From: Novakomyces olei
Taxonomy: Eukaryota > Ascomycota > Novakomycetes > Novakomycetales > Novakomycetaceae
Length of the DNA stretch: 64,000 bases
NCBI GenBank assembly: GCA_016906335.1
Contig: JADEYG010000015.1
Location: forward strand, 1-64,000
Direction of reading: 5' to 3'
Positions within the stretch are counted from its first letter, which is position 1; the number at the start of each line of letters is the position of its first letter. Positions 31,156 through 42,267 of this stretch are shown in pieces. Made by a program: the position numbers and the translations under genes. The notes under the pieces were generated by a model, which saw only the letters and a program-made list of their open reading frames with translations, did not search any database and had not been told where the DNA came from.

Positions 31156-32916
31156 CTATTGACCCGAACTGATCTTGATTTGCGAGGAGCCTTTTTCATT
31201 AGTCTCAACGCCAAATTCAGAGGGATAAGCTTTTGGCGACGATGTTCCAGCAGTAGACTGTGCTTCAACTGCGGGCTCACGGAAAGCAGGATCTTGCCAG
31301 AACCGTTTGTCACCTTTGGCCACACGTTTGACCCATTGAGGTAAGACTCCGCCCTTGATTTTGTACGTCCAACCTTCGCGGTTCTCATAGTCCCGGGGAA
31401 GGATACGGCCACCGGACAATTTGGCAATAATATAAACGACCGAGTTGATGCAAATATAAGCGCAGATACCGGCAATAAGACCGTAGGCGATGGAATAAGT
31501 AAACGGCATTAGAGCAATTGTAAGGAAAGCAGGAACCGAATCTCCATAATAGCGCCAATTAATTTCGGTAGTAGACCGCATCATCATCGATCCAACAATC
31601 ACAAGAGTGCCTCCCGTGGCCCAAGTTGGTATAGAAGCGAAAATTGGAGCGAAAAATAGGGAGATGAAAAAGCAAATACCGATAACGATACCAGTGATCC
31701 CAGTTTTACCGCCATCCTCAATGCCGGACCCGGATTCGATAAAGGCAGTAACGGGGCTGCATCCAAAGATAGACCCGATACTAATACAAAAGGCGTCGAC
31801 AATATAGGCCATAGCAGAGCCCTCAAAGTCGTGAGTTTCCTCATCCAGAAGCCCGGCAAAATTTGCCATAGAGTACAGGGTACCCGTAGTATCCATAATA
31901 TCCACGTACAAAAACGTAATTAGAGCAATCCAAAACTCACCAGTACTAGCATCCCAATGAAAGACATTCAGCGTCTTTTGAATCGGATGAAAACTGACAA
32001 CGTGCCGGAAGAAATCAAAATTGCTGTTGCCCATTTCGTCATGAGGGAACATAGTAACGGACGTGGGCCTAGGCCAGGCGGTAATGGAAACGAGAATAAT
32101 GCCGGCGAGGAAAGCACCACGAACGCGGTAAAGCAAGAGTAATACGATGAAAATGCCTCCGCAAAAGATACCAATCCACACTTTGGGATCCTGCAGGACG
32201 TGAGAAGTACACGCACCCGTATCCGGGTCGAGGTACTGAGCGGGGCAGCCAGCGAGAGCGAGCAAATTAGTTGGATCACTTCCAACAACGCCAATGCCGG
32301 CACCACTTTTAAGGCCGATAAGTGTCAAGTAAAGCCCGATGCCGGCACCGGTAGCGGCCTTGAGACTAGCGGGGATAGCTCGGGCGAGCCATTGCCGAAG
32401 GCCGAGGATGGCTAATGCGACAAAGATGAAACCTTCCACAAACACTGCAGTCAAAGCTTGGCGATAACTTACGTTGCCAGTCCCATGGAACCCGACGACC
32501 TGGTAGGCAAAGTAAGCATTGAGACCCATACCAGGAGCGAGGCCCAAGGGCAAGTTGGCAAGAAGGCCCATCGCGATAGAGGCAAGGCAAGCAATACCGG
32601 CAGTTGCGGTTACAAGGTCGCGGCGTACAACATTCACACAAGCCAAGTACTCTGTATTATTTTCACAGATAGGGTCCGCTTCAGAGCCATTGCATACACA
32701 GGTGCCCCCTGTATCTGACAGGATTGAAGCATTAACAGCCAAGATATACGCCATCGCGGCAAAAGTAGTCAAACCCGCACGGATCTCGGTGGTAAACCGC
32801 GATCCAAAGCGTTGACGTGCCTGTACAGATCGCGGGGCTTCCAATCCGAACCATTTGCCTACAGGCGAATGAGCTACGGCGTCATTGAGCCTTTCAACCC
32901 ATAAAGATGGCCCCAT
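31156..32916 (-). CDS. azgA: AzgA-type purine (adenine/guanine/hypoxanthine) permease
   Basis: 586 residues of the AzgA family of purine-proton symporters, which take up adenine, guanine and hypoxanthine across the plasma membrane. Seen: GSRFTTEIRAGLTTFAAMAY in the first helix, APGMGLNAYFAYQVVGFHG with the family NAYFAY motif, TLYSMANFAGLL, and the substrate-site segment CSPVTAFIESGSGIEDGGKTG. About 12-14 membrane helices. An extracellular Cys-rich insert (CVCNGSEADPICENNTEYLACV) follows helix 1. Length and ends fit the fungal family and no break is seen. A TATA box stands about 95 bases upstream. Confidence 0.93.
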   Translation of the reverse strand: MGPSLWVERLNDAVAHSPVGKWFGLEAPRSVQARQRFGSRFTTEIRAGLTTFAAMAYILAVNASILSDTGGTCVCNGSEADPICENNTEYLACVNVVRRDLVTATAGIACLASIAMGLLANLPLGLAPGMGLNAYFAYQVVGFHGTGNVSYRQALTAVFVEGFIFVALAILGLRQWLARAIPASLKAATGAGIGLYLTLIGLKSGAGIGVVGSDPTNLLALAGCPAQYLDPDTGACTSHVLQDPKVWIGIFCGGIFIVLLLLYRVRGAFLAGIILVSITAWPRPTSVTMFPHDEMGNSNFDFFRHVVSFHPIQKTLNVFHWDASTGEFWIALITFLYVDIMDTTGTLYSMANFAGLLDEETHDFEGSAMAYIVDAFCISIGSIFGCSPVTAFIESGSGIEDGGKTGITGIVIGICFFISLFFAPIFASIPTWATGGTLVIVGSMMMRSTTEINWRYYGDSVPAFLTIALMPFTYSIAYGLIAGICAYICINSVVYIIAKLSGGRILPRDYENREGWTYKIKGGVLPQWVKRVAKGDKRFWQDPAFREPAVEAQSTAGTSSPKAYPSEFGVETNEKGSSQIKISSGQ

Positions 32917-34448
32917 TCTGATTGCGAAATAGGCGTATGATCACGGCTAAAAGAGGTCAAGGGACAGAGAGGCAAACAAGGACAAATTTAAAAAATTGTT
33001 TTTGCCCGCATTATATATAGATCCATTTTTAATTTTTAATTTTTTTTGGCATCAATCTTCGCTAGATAGGGAAGTGCTGATAACACGCAAAATTACTTAA
33101 TACGGCCGTGTGAGATTCTGCCGAGCAGATTGGCTATAAGCGAGGAGAGAGAACGTGTAGAACAGCCTTTTTAGGCACAATTGGAACATTGAATTAGGTA
33201 ATATTTAGCAATTTTCATTTTCGTGTAATGCTATTGGTGAGTTTTTCATATAGGCTGCAGCGGTCTCTCCGTCTTGGAATATCTCGTATTTTGATCAAAC
33301 TCAAATAATTTGAGTCATAAAGTAAGCAAAGTGCGGTAAAGCGGGTGACCTGAAGTGTTCCGAGATCAGCTGTCTAGCCACAAATTTTCCGTATATGAAA
33401 ATCGTATTCCATACGTGCTCGAGGGCAAAAGTGCCTCACCCAGGTCTGTCGGTGATTGCAACGAATGAACCGACGGTTCAAAATTTTTGAGGCTACCGGA
33501 TAATATAGCTAATACCTCTGGCACAGCCCATGAACCGACGGTTTGATGTTTCGCCTCGTAACGAGTCTCTATGGTTTTTGTGGTGCATTCTAGGCCGATA
33601 GAGTGAGTCTACGAGGAAATACATCGAGCTGTATTCCAATGGTTCAGCAAATGCTGTTTGTAACATCATATTTCTATCGTTTATATTTTAATAAACCTAA
33701 TCAGTCTCGTGCATAAATTTACGTGGGTGGCGTTCACGTAAACTGGTGGCGTTCCAACCAAAACTTTCCGTCTTTGTTTAACATTATTCCTAATAGCAGC
33801 TTTTTGTAAGCTAATTAATTTAGCCAATTTTGGTAACGAGCACTTGTCAAAGTGCTCCGACAAATTTTAATTGAATTGCCGAAATTCATTGAAAGCCACC
33901 TGAGTTTTCTTTATTTGCGTGCTTTGCTGTAATTGCTCGCTTTTATACTCTGACCATTCAACTTTAAGCTACTTTTGTTCCTGAAGGTACACTGTCGGAA
34001 GATGGCAATATAATCTTTAACCGGCATATTATTAATTGGCTTGTCTTACTACTAAATTAGTCTGCAGACAATAGTATTGATATTTTCAAGAAGCAGTCTA
34101 TTCCCAAGTAATCGAGCAAGCAAGTGGTGGCGTAAATCTTCAAACAAATTGGAGTTTTGTTGCAAGTTTTCAATAACGTTTAGTCTCCAAGTAATCTTAA
34201 CGTGCCTAATTTTGTCATATGATATTAATTTGGCAGAAATTTATCTAGTTCAAAAGTTTCCAGGTAGAATTATGGTATATTCAACGTGATCATTAGTCTA
34301 CGTCCGAGTAACCAAGTAATCTGCCACCGCGAATCAACCTCAATCATATATCAAATACATCTGTGCCAGACTAGTGCGCATCTAATTTCCAAACCTTGCT
34401 ACAAGACACTGTGCGTTTCAAAATTCAAATCGAATTAGCAATATGCTT
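32917..34448. other. Gene-free region
   Basis: Holds the purine-permease promoter on its left and the 3' region of the next gene on its right. The phrase TGAACCGACGGTT occurs twice (about 33467 and 33531). No gene is seen. Confidence 0.45.
33012..33019 (-). promoter_or_regulatory. TATA box of the purine permease gene
   Basis: TATATATA read on the minus strand, 96-103 bases before the ATG at 32916. Confidence 0.5.
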
Positions 34449-36007
34449 TTAGAGAATATAACGGTAATCATCCGCAAAGTCTCCATCGGCTAAAGGATCC
34501 GTTTCGCCCTTTGCTGCCCTTTGATCGCGTCTCAAATTCACGTGCCGCAGACCAAAAAACATTAAACAGTAGCCAACAACGCAAACACAGAGGCAGCCCA
34601 AAGTGAAAGAGTGTCCCAAGATGTATCTGGGAGCATTATTAGAACGGTATATCTGGCCGGCTACAATTCCACCACAATTTGCAATTGTCTGTTGCATTCC
34701 AACTGCCGTAGCGCGCTTATAATGGCCCGCCACATTGTTACTGAGCCAGCCCAAATTGAGGCCCGGCCCTATGTAAGCTCCAACACCGACCAGGTAAACT
34801 GCACCGAGCCGGGCATGGTGGCTGGTCTCGGGAACGGCGACAAGGACAATGTAACCGATAATAGATATAAGAACAGCGGGCAGTAACACTAAAAACCTTT
34901 GTTGAAACTTATCGGAGATGTACGCCAGAATAAGGAAACTTGCGGCAATGACAACGTACACTGGGATAGTCATGTACTGTGAACTCAGCCCAGTATACCC
35001 GAGGCCATGCATAATACTGGGCAGGAAGGAAGATAGGCCGTACAGGCAAACATCCAAGCAAAACTGGCACAGAGCAGAGAGATAGACTTTGGGGTCAGCG
35101 GCGGCCCGCTTGACCTCCTTCCACTCAAATTCTTCACTGCCCAAGTACCGGGCATCTGCAGCCTTTCGCAAAGTGATGACCCGCCTTTCCCTTTCGTTCA
35201 AGAACCAAGCCGTCTCCATATCGTTAGGCAAAACAAAGTAGGCCAGCGGGACGCCGATGAACGAAACGAGGCCCTCGATGATATAGATCCATTGCCAACT
35301 CTGCACGCTCGATGTATGAATACGCTCGCAGCCATAAGCAACAAGACCGCCAAAAGCACCGGCGAGCGCGCTAAACGTGAAAAGGTACGATAAACGGGTA
35401 GCGTTCTCGGATCGACGGTAGACCGTGGCCAAGTACAAGTTTAAGGATGGGAAAAGCATTCCCTCTAAACCTCCAAGAATAAGCCGCGTTACAATCAGAC
35501 CAGCATAGTTCCTGACAAAACCTGAGCCGATTACTACAGCCGACCAGGCAAGGGAAATAAAAGCCAGTATTCTGTTTGGACCGATCCATTTGAACATTAT
35601 AGTGCCGGGAATTTCGACGAGGACGTATGTGCAGTAAAAGATACTTACACCGACGTTCAGCCGATCACCGTGCAAGTCCAGTGCTTCACTTGAAACTGTT
35701 AAAACTACATCCGACCATGAAAGAGTACAAGAGAACGACCAATAGAAATAAAATAACAAAAGCAAATTTAGAAAATGGTTGAAGTAATGAAAAGAGTATC
35801 ATACGTCATCCCAGCGACAGCTGCGTTGCCGATATTCGCCCGGTCCAGGGCAGCCATCATGTATAAAAATCCGATGATTGGAGAAATCACAAGGTCCATT
35901 TTGAAAAGGCATCTCTTTTCAATTTTTGGATCTATCACCGTGTCAATAGAGCCATTGGCCTCATTAATTTCCTCGAATTCGTTCTTTGAGTCGTGCTTCC
36001 CCTCCAT
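34449..36007 (-). CDS. MFS anion:cation symporter, Dal5/allantoate-permease type, two exons
   Basis: Exons 36007-35805 and 35688-34449, separated by a 116-nt intron (GTATGA...TTCAAG), give 480 residues in frame. The junction restores the family order LDRANIGNAAVAGMT-EALDLHGDRLNVGVSIFY. The ACS family carries organic anions such as allantoate, nicotinate, pantothenate or dipeptides with protons. The LDRxNIGNA motif of helix 1 and about 12 helices are visible. It is transcribed divergently from the DUF1445 gene, with 5-oxoprolinase beyond. The context suggests uptake of 5-oxoproline, D-glutamate or a related acid, which is an inference. Confidence 0.87.
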
Positions 36008-36491
36008 CTTCCGAAATCACGAGTATCGTGGCAGCTGTGGGGTTCAAGGAGAAACATGCGATCCGTCTACGTTTTAAATGTCCTTCAGAAAAGGATGCCA
36101 GCGCCAAAAGACTACAATGAGGAGCTCCTCCGATAAGATAAGCAGATAATATTGATACTAGATTGTGGGGCTTCTATGATAAGTTATCTTTTTTCGCTTC
36201 GGAGATTTTCTATAGTAAAATTAGACGCCGATAAGTAACATAAATACCGAATATGGCGATGTACATACAAAAGCTTTGCAGACATATCTAATAGTCGCAA
36301 GAGGAGCCGATTGAGGAGCTCCTCCATATCGTGGAAATGGCCAACGACGAATCTGGCCTACTCAAAAATCTGCCAGAAATCGGGCAATTGAGTGCAATGG
36401 TTAAACAAGACTGAGCAACAAACTTTATTGTGTTTTGGAAAGGCAGAGGAAATATACTACTGCAATAAGTTTATTTGCGAGCCGATTAATA
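36008..36491. promoter_or_regulatory. Divergent promoter with GAGGAGCTCCTC palindromes and GATAAG motifs
   Basis: Two perfect 12-bp palindromes GAGGAGCTCCTC, at 36119-36130 and 36313-36324. GATAAG-type motifs occur at 36132-36142 (two overlapping), 36178-36188 (GATAAG followed by TTATC) and 36230-36235. GATAAG is the site of fungal nitrogen-control GATA factors. The palindromes share a GGAGCTCC core with the one upstream of 5-oxoprolinase. Confidence 0.6.
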
Positions 36492-37343
36492 ATGCACAGC
36501 AGGCAGACAACTGAACCGCGTGAATCGCGTTCACTGATCAGAGCTGGGAAGCTTAAATCTTCAACTACTGGCTGGTCCGACGGGTATTTGCAAGCAAATT
36601 TGCTGGTACTTCCTTCCAAATACGCAGACGATTTTCGCAACCTATGCCTGCGTAACCCTGTACCTTGTCCCCTGCTGGCGGAGACAGAGAAAGGTGACCC
36701 GACAAGACTGTCGCCCGCCTTTTGTGCGCGTGGTGCTAATGTGGCGAGCGATATTCCGTGGTACAATGTCTATGTGAATGGGAGACTAGAGCAAACAAGG
36801 GCCAATATTGCGGATGAGTGGACGGATGACTATATCGGCTTCCTGATCGGTTGCTCATTTTCGTTTGAAGCTGCTCTTTGCGAGGCTGGATTAGTCCCGC
36901 GCCATCTGCCATCTGGCCGATCTCCGCCCATGTTTATTACGACCTGGCCGCTAAACCCGGCCGGTCGATTTACGGGTACCTTTGTTGTTTCAATGCGACC
37001 TTATGCCCCGAGGGACATTGATCGTGTACGCAAGATTTCGGGGCGCTACAAATACTGCCACGGTGAGCCTATTGCCTGGGGGTGGGAGGCATGCAGAAGT
37101 CTGGGTATAGCGAATATCATGAAGCCAGATTTTGGTGAGCCCTCGGAGGTGTTTGGGGATGAGGTTCCCGTATTCTGGGGGTGCGGGGTCACACCTCAGG
37201 TTGCTGTTATGGCGAGTAAAATACCGGAACGCGTATTTTCCCATAAACCAGGCCACATGTTTATTACCGACATGACTAATCAGGACTCGGAAACGTTGTA
37301 TGACCGAGGCGAAAGGTCGGCCCACGTCTCTGCCGTTTTATAG
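36492..37343 (+). CDS. DUF1445 / D-glutamate cyclase-like hydro-lyase
   Basis: 283 residues from the first ATG; the frame is open a little further upstream without an ATG. It matches the DUF1445 (YcsI, putative hydro-lyase) family along its length: IRAGKL...GYLQANLLVLPSKYA, RNPVPCPLL, DDYIGFLIGCSFSFEAAL, RPYAPRDIDR, HGEPIAWG, VPVFWGCGVTPQVAVM and HKPGHMFITDM. The mammalian D-glutamate cyclase with this domain converts D-glutamate to 5-oxo-D-proline reversibly. Its place between a permease and 5-oxoprolinase fits metabolism of 5-oxoproline. The actual substrate is inferred. Confidence 0.88.
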   Translation: MHSRQTTEPRESRSLIRAGKLKSSTTGWSDGYLQANLLVLPSKYADDFRNLCLRNPVPCPLLAETEKGDPTRLSPAFCARGANVASDIPWYNVYVNGRLEQTRANIADEWTDDYIGFLIGCSFSFEAALCEAGLVPRHLPSGRSPPMFITTWPLNPAGRFTGTFVVSMRPYAPRDIDRVRKISGRYKYCHGEPIAWGWEACRSLGIANIMKPDFGEPSEVFGDEVPVFWGCGVTPQVAVMASKIPERVFSHKPGHMFITDMTNQDSETLYDRGERSAHVSAVL

Positions 37344-38025
37344 GCGACGAGGGCAGTTTATCGATTTATTATTATATGTGCAGCCATAATAGCAAACTAA
37401 TAGAGATCGTCAAGGTTAGATATTACAAAGTCAATCAGTAAAGTTAGAAAGAGCGATAATGTTAGATAGAGTGATAAGGCTAGATATAACGCGATAATGT
37501 GAGTATAGTAAAATAAAGTCGGGTAGAGTAAAATAAAGTTAGATATAGTGAAATTAATAGAGAATAGTGTTAGTGAAGCAATCGAACAACGAGCAAGTGG
37601 ACAAGTTCAATTCCATAAACGCTGAAGGCACCTCTGAGCAAACAGCGCGTCCATAATCAAACACTGAAATGGGATTGCTTATCGCCGTGCTTCCTCCTCG
37701 GTGGCGGAGTGCTCCTCCGCAAGTCCCGATTCAATCTTAGATTGCGGGTTGCGGAGCTCCGCAAACCTATCATTCATATAATGATGCAAGCGTCTGGCCG
37801 GGCTTTAAGAGCACCAGCTCGTCGGCACTAGATTCGGAAATCTTTAAAGCCTGGGTTCCACTATACTGCCTTTTAGTTGTGAGCAAACTTTCCCTGAGCG
37901 CGACTTGACTTGGTACAAGGACAATTCGTGAATATTTCATCAAACCACATCAATCCTTGTAAAGGACTTTTAGCTCAGTCTGCGTTTCATCTATTCCGGC
38001 ATCGTTGATATATACATTGAAAATT
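37344..38025 (+). promoter_or_regulatory. 5-oxoprolinase upstream region with GCGGAG inverted repeats
   Basis: Contains TTGCGGAGCTCCGCAA, a perfect 16-bp palindrome at 37749-37764, and GCGGAG-5 bases-CTCCGC at 37704-37720. 37440-37560 is a run of loose AGATAGAGTNA-like repeats. No gene. Confidence 0.55.
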
Positions 38026-41000
38026 ATGGGCTTGAGAGTCCATATCGACCGCGGCGGGACGTTTACCGATGCGATTGCTACGTTTGACGGAAATGAGCGA
38101 GAGCCGATTGTGATCAAGCTTTTGTCAGAAGACCCCGATAACTATCGCGATGCGCCGCTGGAGGCTATTCGGCGGGCTTTAGAAATAGCCACGGGAACCA
38201 AAATTGACCGCCGCACAAAGCTTGATACTAGCCAGATCAGCAGTATTCGGTGTGGTACTACAGTAGCGACAAATGCCCTACTGGAACGAAAAGGAGAGCG
38301 TGTTGCTTTTATTACTACTAAAGGCTTCCGGGACTGCTTGATTATAGGCAACCAGACGCGGCCGGATATATTTGCCTTGGATATCAGGAGACCCGGAGTG
38401 CTTTATTCTACTGTCCTCGAGGTGGATGAAAGGGTCACATTGGAAGACTACGCGGAAGACCCGCTGCGTCATACAACGAGCCGGCAAAAGATCGAGCAAT
38501 CTAACGGTGACCTGGTCGAATCTGTCTCGGGCCAAGTTGTGCGTATTATTCGTCGACCCAACGAGTCCCAGATTCGTCGAGATTTGCTAAATCTCCGGGC
38601 CCAAGGCTATGAAAATATTGCAGTTTGTCTTGCTCACGGGTACATATTTCCAGACCATGAGCAATTGGTGGGCAATCTGGCAAAAGAATTGGGGTTCAAG
38701 CACGTCAGCCTCTCTCACGAATTAATGCCCATGATCAAGTTTGTTCCGAGAGCAACATCGGCCACAGCAGACGCTTATCTTTCGCCAGTAGTGAAAAAGT
38801 ACCTCGAAAGTTTTGAAGCCGGGTTCGCTCAAACTGATCTTACTGCCGGAGGAATGCCAACAGCACAAACTCAAGAAAAAGGACAGGAAGAAGGAGAAAC
38901 GACTAGATGCGATTTTATGCAGAGCGATGGAGGACTAGTGAACGCTCGTCTTTTCTCTGGCCTTCGAGCCATCTTGTCCGGCCCGGCAGGAGGAGTTGTG
39001 GGGTACGCATTGACATGTTTTGACAGGAAAACTGCCATCCCAGTCCTGGGCTTCGATATGGGCGGGACATCAACCGACGTTTCGCGCTACGCGGGCGAGT
39101 ATGAGCACGTATTTGAGACGACAACTGCCGGCGTTACTATACAATCGCCTCAGCTGGATATAAGCACAGTAGCTGCTGGTGGGGGTTCACGTTTGTTTTG
39201 GCGGAACGGGTTATTCGTAGTCGGTCCCGAAAGTGCGGGTGCCCATCCGGGTCCCGTTTGTTACAAGAAAGGAGGGTACTTGACCGTTACCGATGCCAAC
39301 CTCGTCCTGGGCCGATTGCTGCCCGAATTTTTCCCCAAACTATTCGGCCCCAATGAGGACGAGGAGCTTGATGTTGCACAAGCAAGGGCTCAATTTGCCA
39401 AACTGACAAAGGAGATTAATGCCGACTTGAACGGGCAAAGTGCGGGCAAGCAGCTATCAGTGGACCAAGTGGCCTACGGCTTCATCAAAGTAGCCAACGA
39501 GACAATGGCGAGGCCCATACGAGCACTGACAGAGGCTAAAGGCAACGACACTGCCGCCCATAGACTGGCCTCCTTTGGCGGAGCTGGGGGCCAGCATTGT
39601 GTAGCAATTGCAGAGAATTTGGGTATTTCTCAAGTCCTGATTCACAAGTACAGTTCGTTGTTAAGTGCCTACGGAATGGCTCTAGCGGACGTTGTCACAG
39701 AGGAGCAAGAGCCGGCTGCTCTTGTTTTGGGCGCTGAAGGGACACTGTCGGCTATTCAGCAGCGGTTTTCCGAGCTGCGGGCTCGTGCTAGTGCCACACT
39801 GAAACGACAGGGATTTCAAGAGCCACAGAGGGTGTTCAAGTACTATTTGAACTGCCGATACAGGGGCGCGGAAAGCCCTTTGATGATTGCCAAGCCGGGC
39901 GATGGGTCATGGGATTTTGCTGCTGCCTTTACGCAGCAGCACTTGAGGGAGTTTGGCTTCAGTTTCCCAGACAAGGATATCATTGTGGACGATGTCAGAG
40001 TTCGAGCGGAAGGAAAAGCGAGTAATATTGCTGCAGAGCAGAGCGTCGATGAGCAGTTGCAGAGTATTGCATTTAAAAGCGTCGATAGCGAAGCGGCTTT
40101 TGCCTATAAAGATGTTTACTTTGAGACAAATGGAGCCGATCATGGAGCCGGAGGAGGCGGCCGATTGCGGACGGCAATTTACGAATTAAGTGATCTCTGC
40201 CCGGGAACAAAGGTTCCTGGACCAGCAATAATAGCAGACAAGACACAGACGCTTTTGGTTCCGCCTTTGGCTCACGCACTGCTCCTCAAGACACACGTGC
40301 TCGTCAACATTGGGCGGGACAGTGTTGGCACTAGTAATAATAATACAGACACAAAGAGTGATGTCAATACTAATGTTAATACTGACGACAAAAACCCTGG
40401 TATAAACGTAAAAAAGTTACGAGCCTTCCCCTCTGCCGGACACCAAGTGGACCCAGTTTATTTGTCCATCTTTGGCTCACGATTCATGGCAGTGGCAGAG
40501 CAGATGGGCCGCGTTTTGCAAAAAACGAGTGTCTCTACAAACGTAAAAGAGAGGCTCGACTATTCCTGTGCTCTGTTCGATGCAGATGGAGGCCTCGTGG
40601 CCAATGCTCCTCATTTGCCGGTTCATCTAGGCTCCATGTCGACGTGTGTACGTACTCAGGCACAGCTACACGCCGGCAAATTGAAACGTGGCGATGTTTT
40701 GGTGACCAACCACCCCTCGTTTGGCGGCACCCACCTTCCCGATATCACGGTAATAACTCCACATTTTGATGAGCAAGACAAGATTCTATTCTACGTGGCC
40801 TCAAGAGCTCACCATGCGGATATCGGTGGCATTCTGCCCGGGAGCATGCCTCCGTCGAGTAAAACTCTGAGTGACGAGGGAGCAGCAATTGCCTCAGAGA
40901 AGCTGGTTGTTGAAGGCGTCTTCCAGGAAGAGTTGATGACAAACCTGCTTCTCCACGAGCCGGTTAAAGTTCCCGGAGGATCGGGAACACGGTGTTTGGC

Positions 41001-42267
41001 AGACAATTTAAACGATCTCAAGGCCCAGGTAGCAGCCAATCAAAAAGGCATTAGCCTTATTAATGCTATGATCCGGGAGTATGGCACTTCAGACACAATC
41101 CTGTTTTACATGGGAGCCATTCAGACAAACGCAGAGGCGGCTGTCCGCAGCCTGCTGACAAAAGTCAGCGAGAGGTTCCAGGGCCAGGATCTAGTGGCCC
41201 AGGATTTTATGGACGACGGGTCGAGAATTGCTCTACGCATCACTATCGACGCGGCCAAGGGGAGTGCCGTGTTTGACTTTACCGGCACATCGGACCAGGT
41301 CTACGCCAATACGAACGCTCCTGCTGCCGTCTCCTACTCCGCCATCATATACTGCCTGCGTGCCCTAATATCTCAACCCATCCCGCTCAATCAAGGCTTT
41401 CTAGCCCCGATTCAAGTAATCTTACCGCCGGGCTCGTTTTTAAATCCGAGTGCGAATGCTGCCGTTGTGGGGGGGAACGTGTTGACGAGTCAGCGTGTTA
41501 CAGACACTGTTTTAAGGGCCTTTCAAGTATGTGCCGCCAGTCAGGGCGATACAAACAACCTGACTTTTGGTATAGGCGGGGTCAAAAAAGGCGATATTAA
41601 TAGCAATAATGGCAGTACTGGCAGTACTAGCAGTAATAGCAGTACTGACAGTACTAGCAGTAATAGGAATAATAGCGCAGGGCAGCCACCGACTGTGCCC
41701 GGGTTTGGGTACTATGAGACGATAGCCGGTGGATCAGGAGCGTGTGAGACTGGTAGCGGCACTAGCGGAGTCCATACTCACATGACAAATACGCGTATAA
41801 CAGACCTGGAAGTGTTTGAGAAACGGTACCCTGTCCTTTTGCACGAGTTCCGTCTCCGGCCCGGCTCTGGTGGGCGAGGGCAGTTTTGTGGGGGCGATGG
41901 TGTAGTTCGCGATATCGAGTTTCGTATCCCTATGACCGTCTCCATTTTATCGGAGCGGAGAGTCTTCCAACCGTACGGAATGAAGGGCGGAGAACCCGCT
42001 CAGTGTGGGAACAATACTTGGATCTGTCACACAAGAGACGCTGAGGGCAGCATTACACAGACCCGGCGTATCCGTCTCGGCGGAAAGAACTCGGCTCTCA
42101 TGTCGCCGGGAGACAGAATCGTTATTGAGACTCCGGGAGGTGGAGGGTTTGGCCCTGTGGGAGAAAGCCACGGAGCCTGTCCGCCAGCAAGGCGAGGCAG
42201 CCAGGCCCCGTACCGACGAGCCAATGGCTCCATCCACCAAATAGCAGAGATGCAAGAAACCAATTGA
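38026..42267 (+). CDS. OXP1: 5-oxoprolinase (HyuA-HyuB fusion)
   Basis: ATP-dependent hydrolysis of 5-oxo-L-proline to L-glutamate, cytosolic, last step of glutathione breakdown. 1413 residues from the first in-frame ATG, giving the expected start GLRVHIDRGGTFTDAIATF. The HyuA half shows GTTVATNALLERKG, FDMGGTSTDVSRY, AAGGGSRLFW and GAHPGPVCY. The HyuB half begins near residue 805 (YLSIFGSRFMAVAEQMG) with HLPVHLGSM, NHPSFGGTHLPD, SRAHHADIGG and GGVLTSQ-like GGNVLTSQRVTD. The ATP-site and metal-site motifs are all present. Two low-complexity inserts, Asn/Thr/Asp-rich near residues 765-795 and Ser/Asn/Thr-rich near 1190-1225, come from expanded AAT- and AGTACT-like repeats. They make it about 100 residues longer than the usual fungal enzyme. 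No intron. Confidence 0.95.
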   Translation: MGLRVHIDRGGTFTDAIATFDGNEREPIVIKLLSEDPDNYRDAPLEAIRRALEIATGTKIDRRTKLDTSQISSIRCGTTVATNALLERKGERVAFITTKGFRDCLIIGNQTRPDIFALDIRRPGVLYSTVLEVDERVTLEDYAEDPLRHTTSRQKIEQSNGDLVESVSGQVVRIIRRPNESQIRRDLLNLRAQGYENIAVCLAHGYIFPDHEQLVGNLAKELGFKHVSLSHELMPMIKFVPRATSATADAYLSPVVKKYLESFEAGFAQTDLTAGGMPTAQTQEKGQEEGETTRCDFMQSDGGLVNARLFSGLRAILSGPAGGVVGYALTCFDRKTAIPVLGFDMGGTSTDVSRYAGEYEHVFETTTAGVTIQSPQLDISTVAAGGGSRLFWRNGLFVVGPESAGAHPGPVCYKKGGYLTVTDANLVLGRLLPEFFPKLFGPNEDEELDVAQARAQFAKLTKEINADLNGQSAGKQLSVDQVAYGFIKVANETMARPIRALTEAKGNDTAAHRLASFGGAGGQHCVAIAENLGISQVLIHKYSSLLSAYGMALADVVTEEQEPAALVLGAEGTLSAIQQRFSELRARASATLKRQGFQEPQRVFKYYLNCRYRGAESPLMIAKPGDGSWDFAAAFTQQHLREFGFSFPDKDIIVDDVRVRAEGKASNIAAEQSVDEQLQSIAFKSVDSEAAFAYKDVYFETNGADHGAGGGGRLRTAIYELSDLCPGTKVPGPAIIADKTQTLLVPPLAHALLLKTHVLVNIGRDSVGTSNNNTDTKSDVNTNVNTDDKNPGINVKKLRAFPSAGHQVDPVYLSIFGSRFMAVAEQMGRVLQKTSVSTNVKERLDYSCALFDADGGLVANAPHLPVHLGSMSTCVRTQAQLHAGKLKRGDVLVTNHPSFGGTHLPDITVITPHFDEQDKILFYVASRAHHADIGGILPGSMPPSSKTLSDEGAAIASEKLVVEGVFQEELMTNLLLHEPVKVPGGSGTRCLADNLNDLKAQVAANQKGISLINAMIREYGTSDTILFYMGAIQTNAEAAVRSLLTKVSERFQGQDLVAQDFMDDGSRIALRITIDAAKGSAVFDFTGTSDQVYANTNAPAAVSYSAIIYCLRALISQPIPLNQGFLAPIQVILPPGSFLNPSANAAVVGGNVLTSQRVTDTVLRAFQVCAASQGDTNNLTFGIGGVKKGDINSNNGSTGSTSSNSSTDSTSSNRNNSAGQPPTVPGFGYYETIAGGSGACETGSGTSGVHTHMTNTRITDLEVFEKRYPVLLHEFRLRPGSGGRGQFCGGDGVVRDIEFRIPMTVSILSERRVFQPYGMKGGEPAQCGNNTWICHTRDAEGSITQTRRIRLGGKNSALMSPGDRIVIETPGGGGFGPVGESHGACPPARRGSQAPYRRANGSIHQIAEMQETN

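Noticed and set aside
35768-36007. Separate 79-residue protein upstream of the MFS permease
   Set aside because: It is exon 1 of the permease: its LDRANIGNA motif is the family's first helix, and a 116-nt intron joins it in frame.
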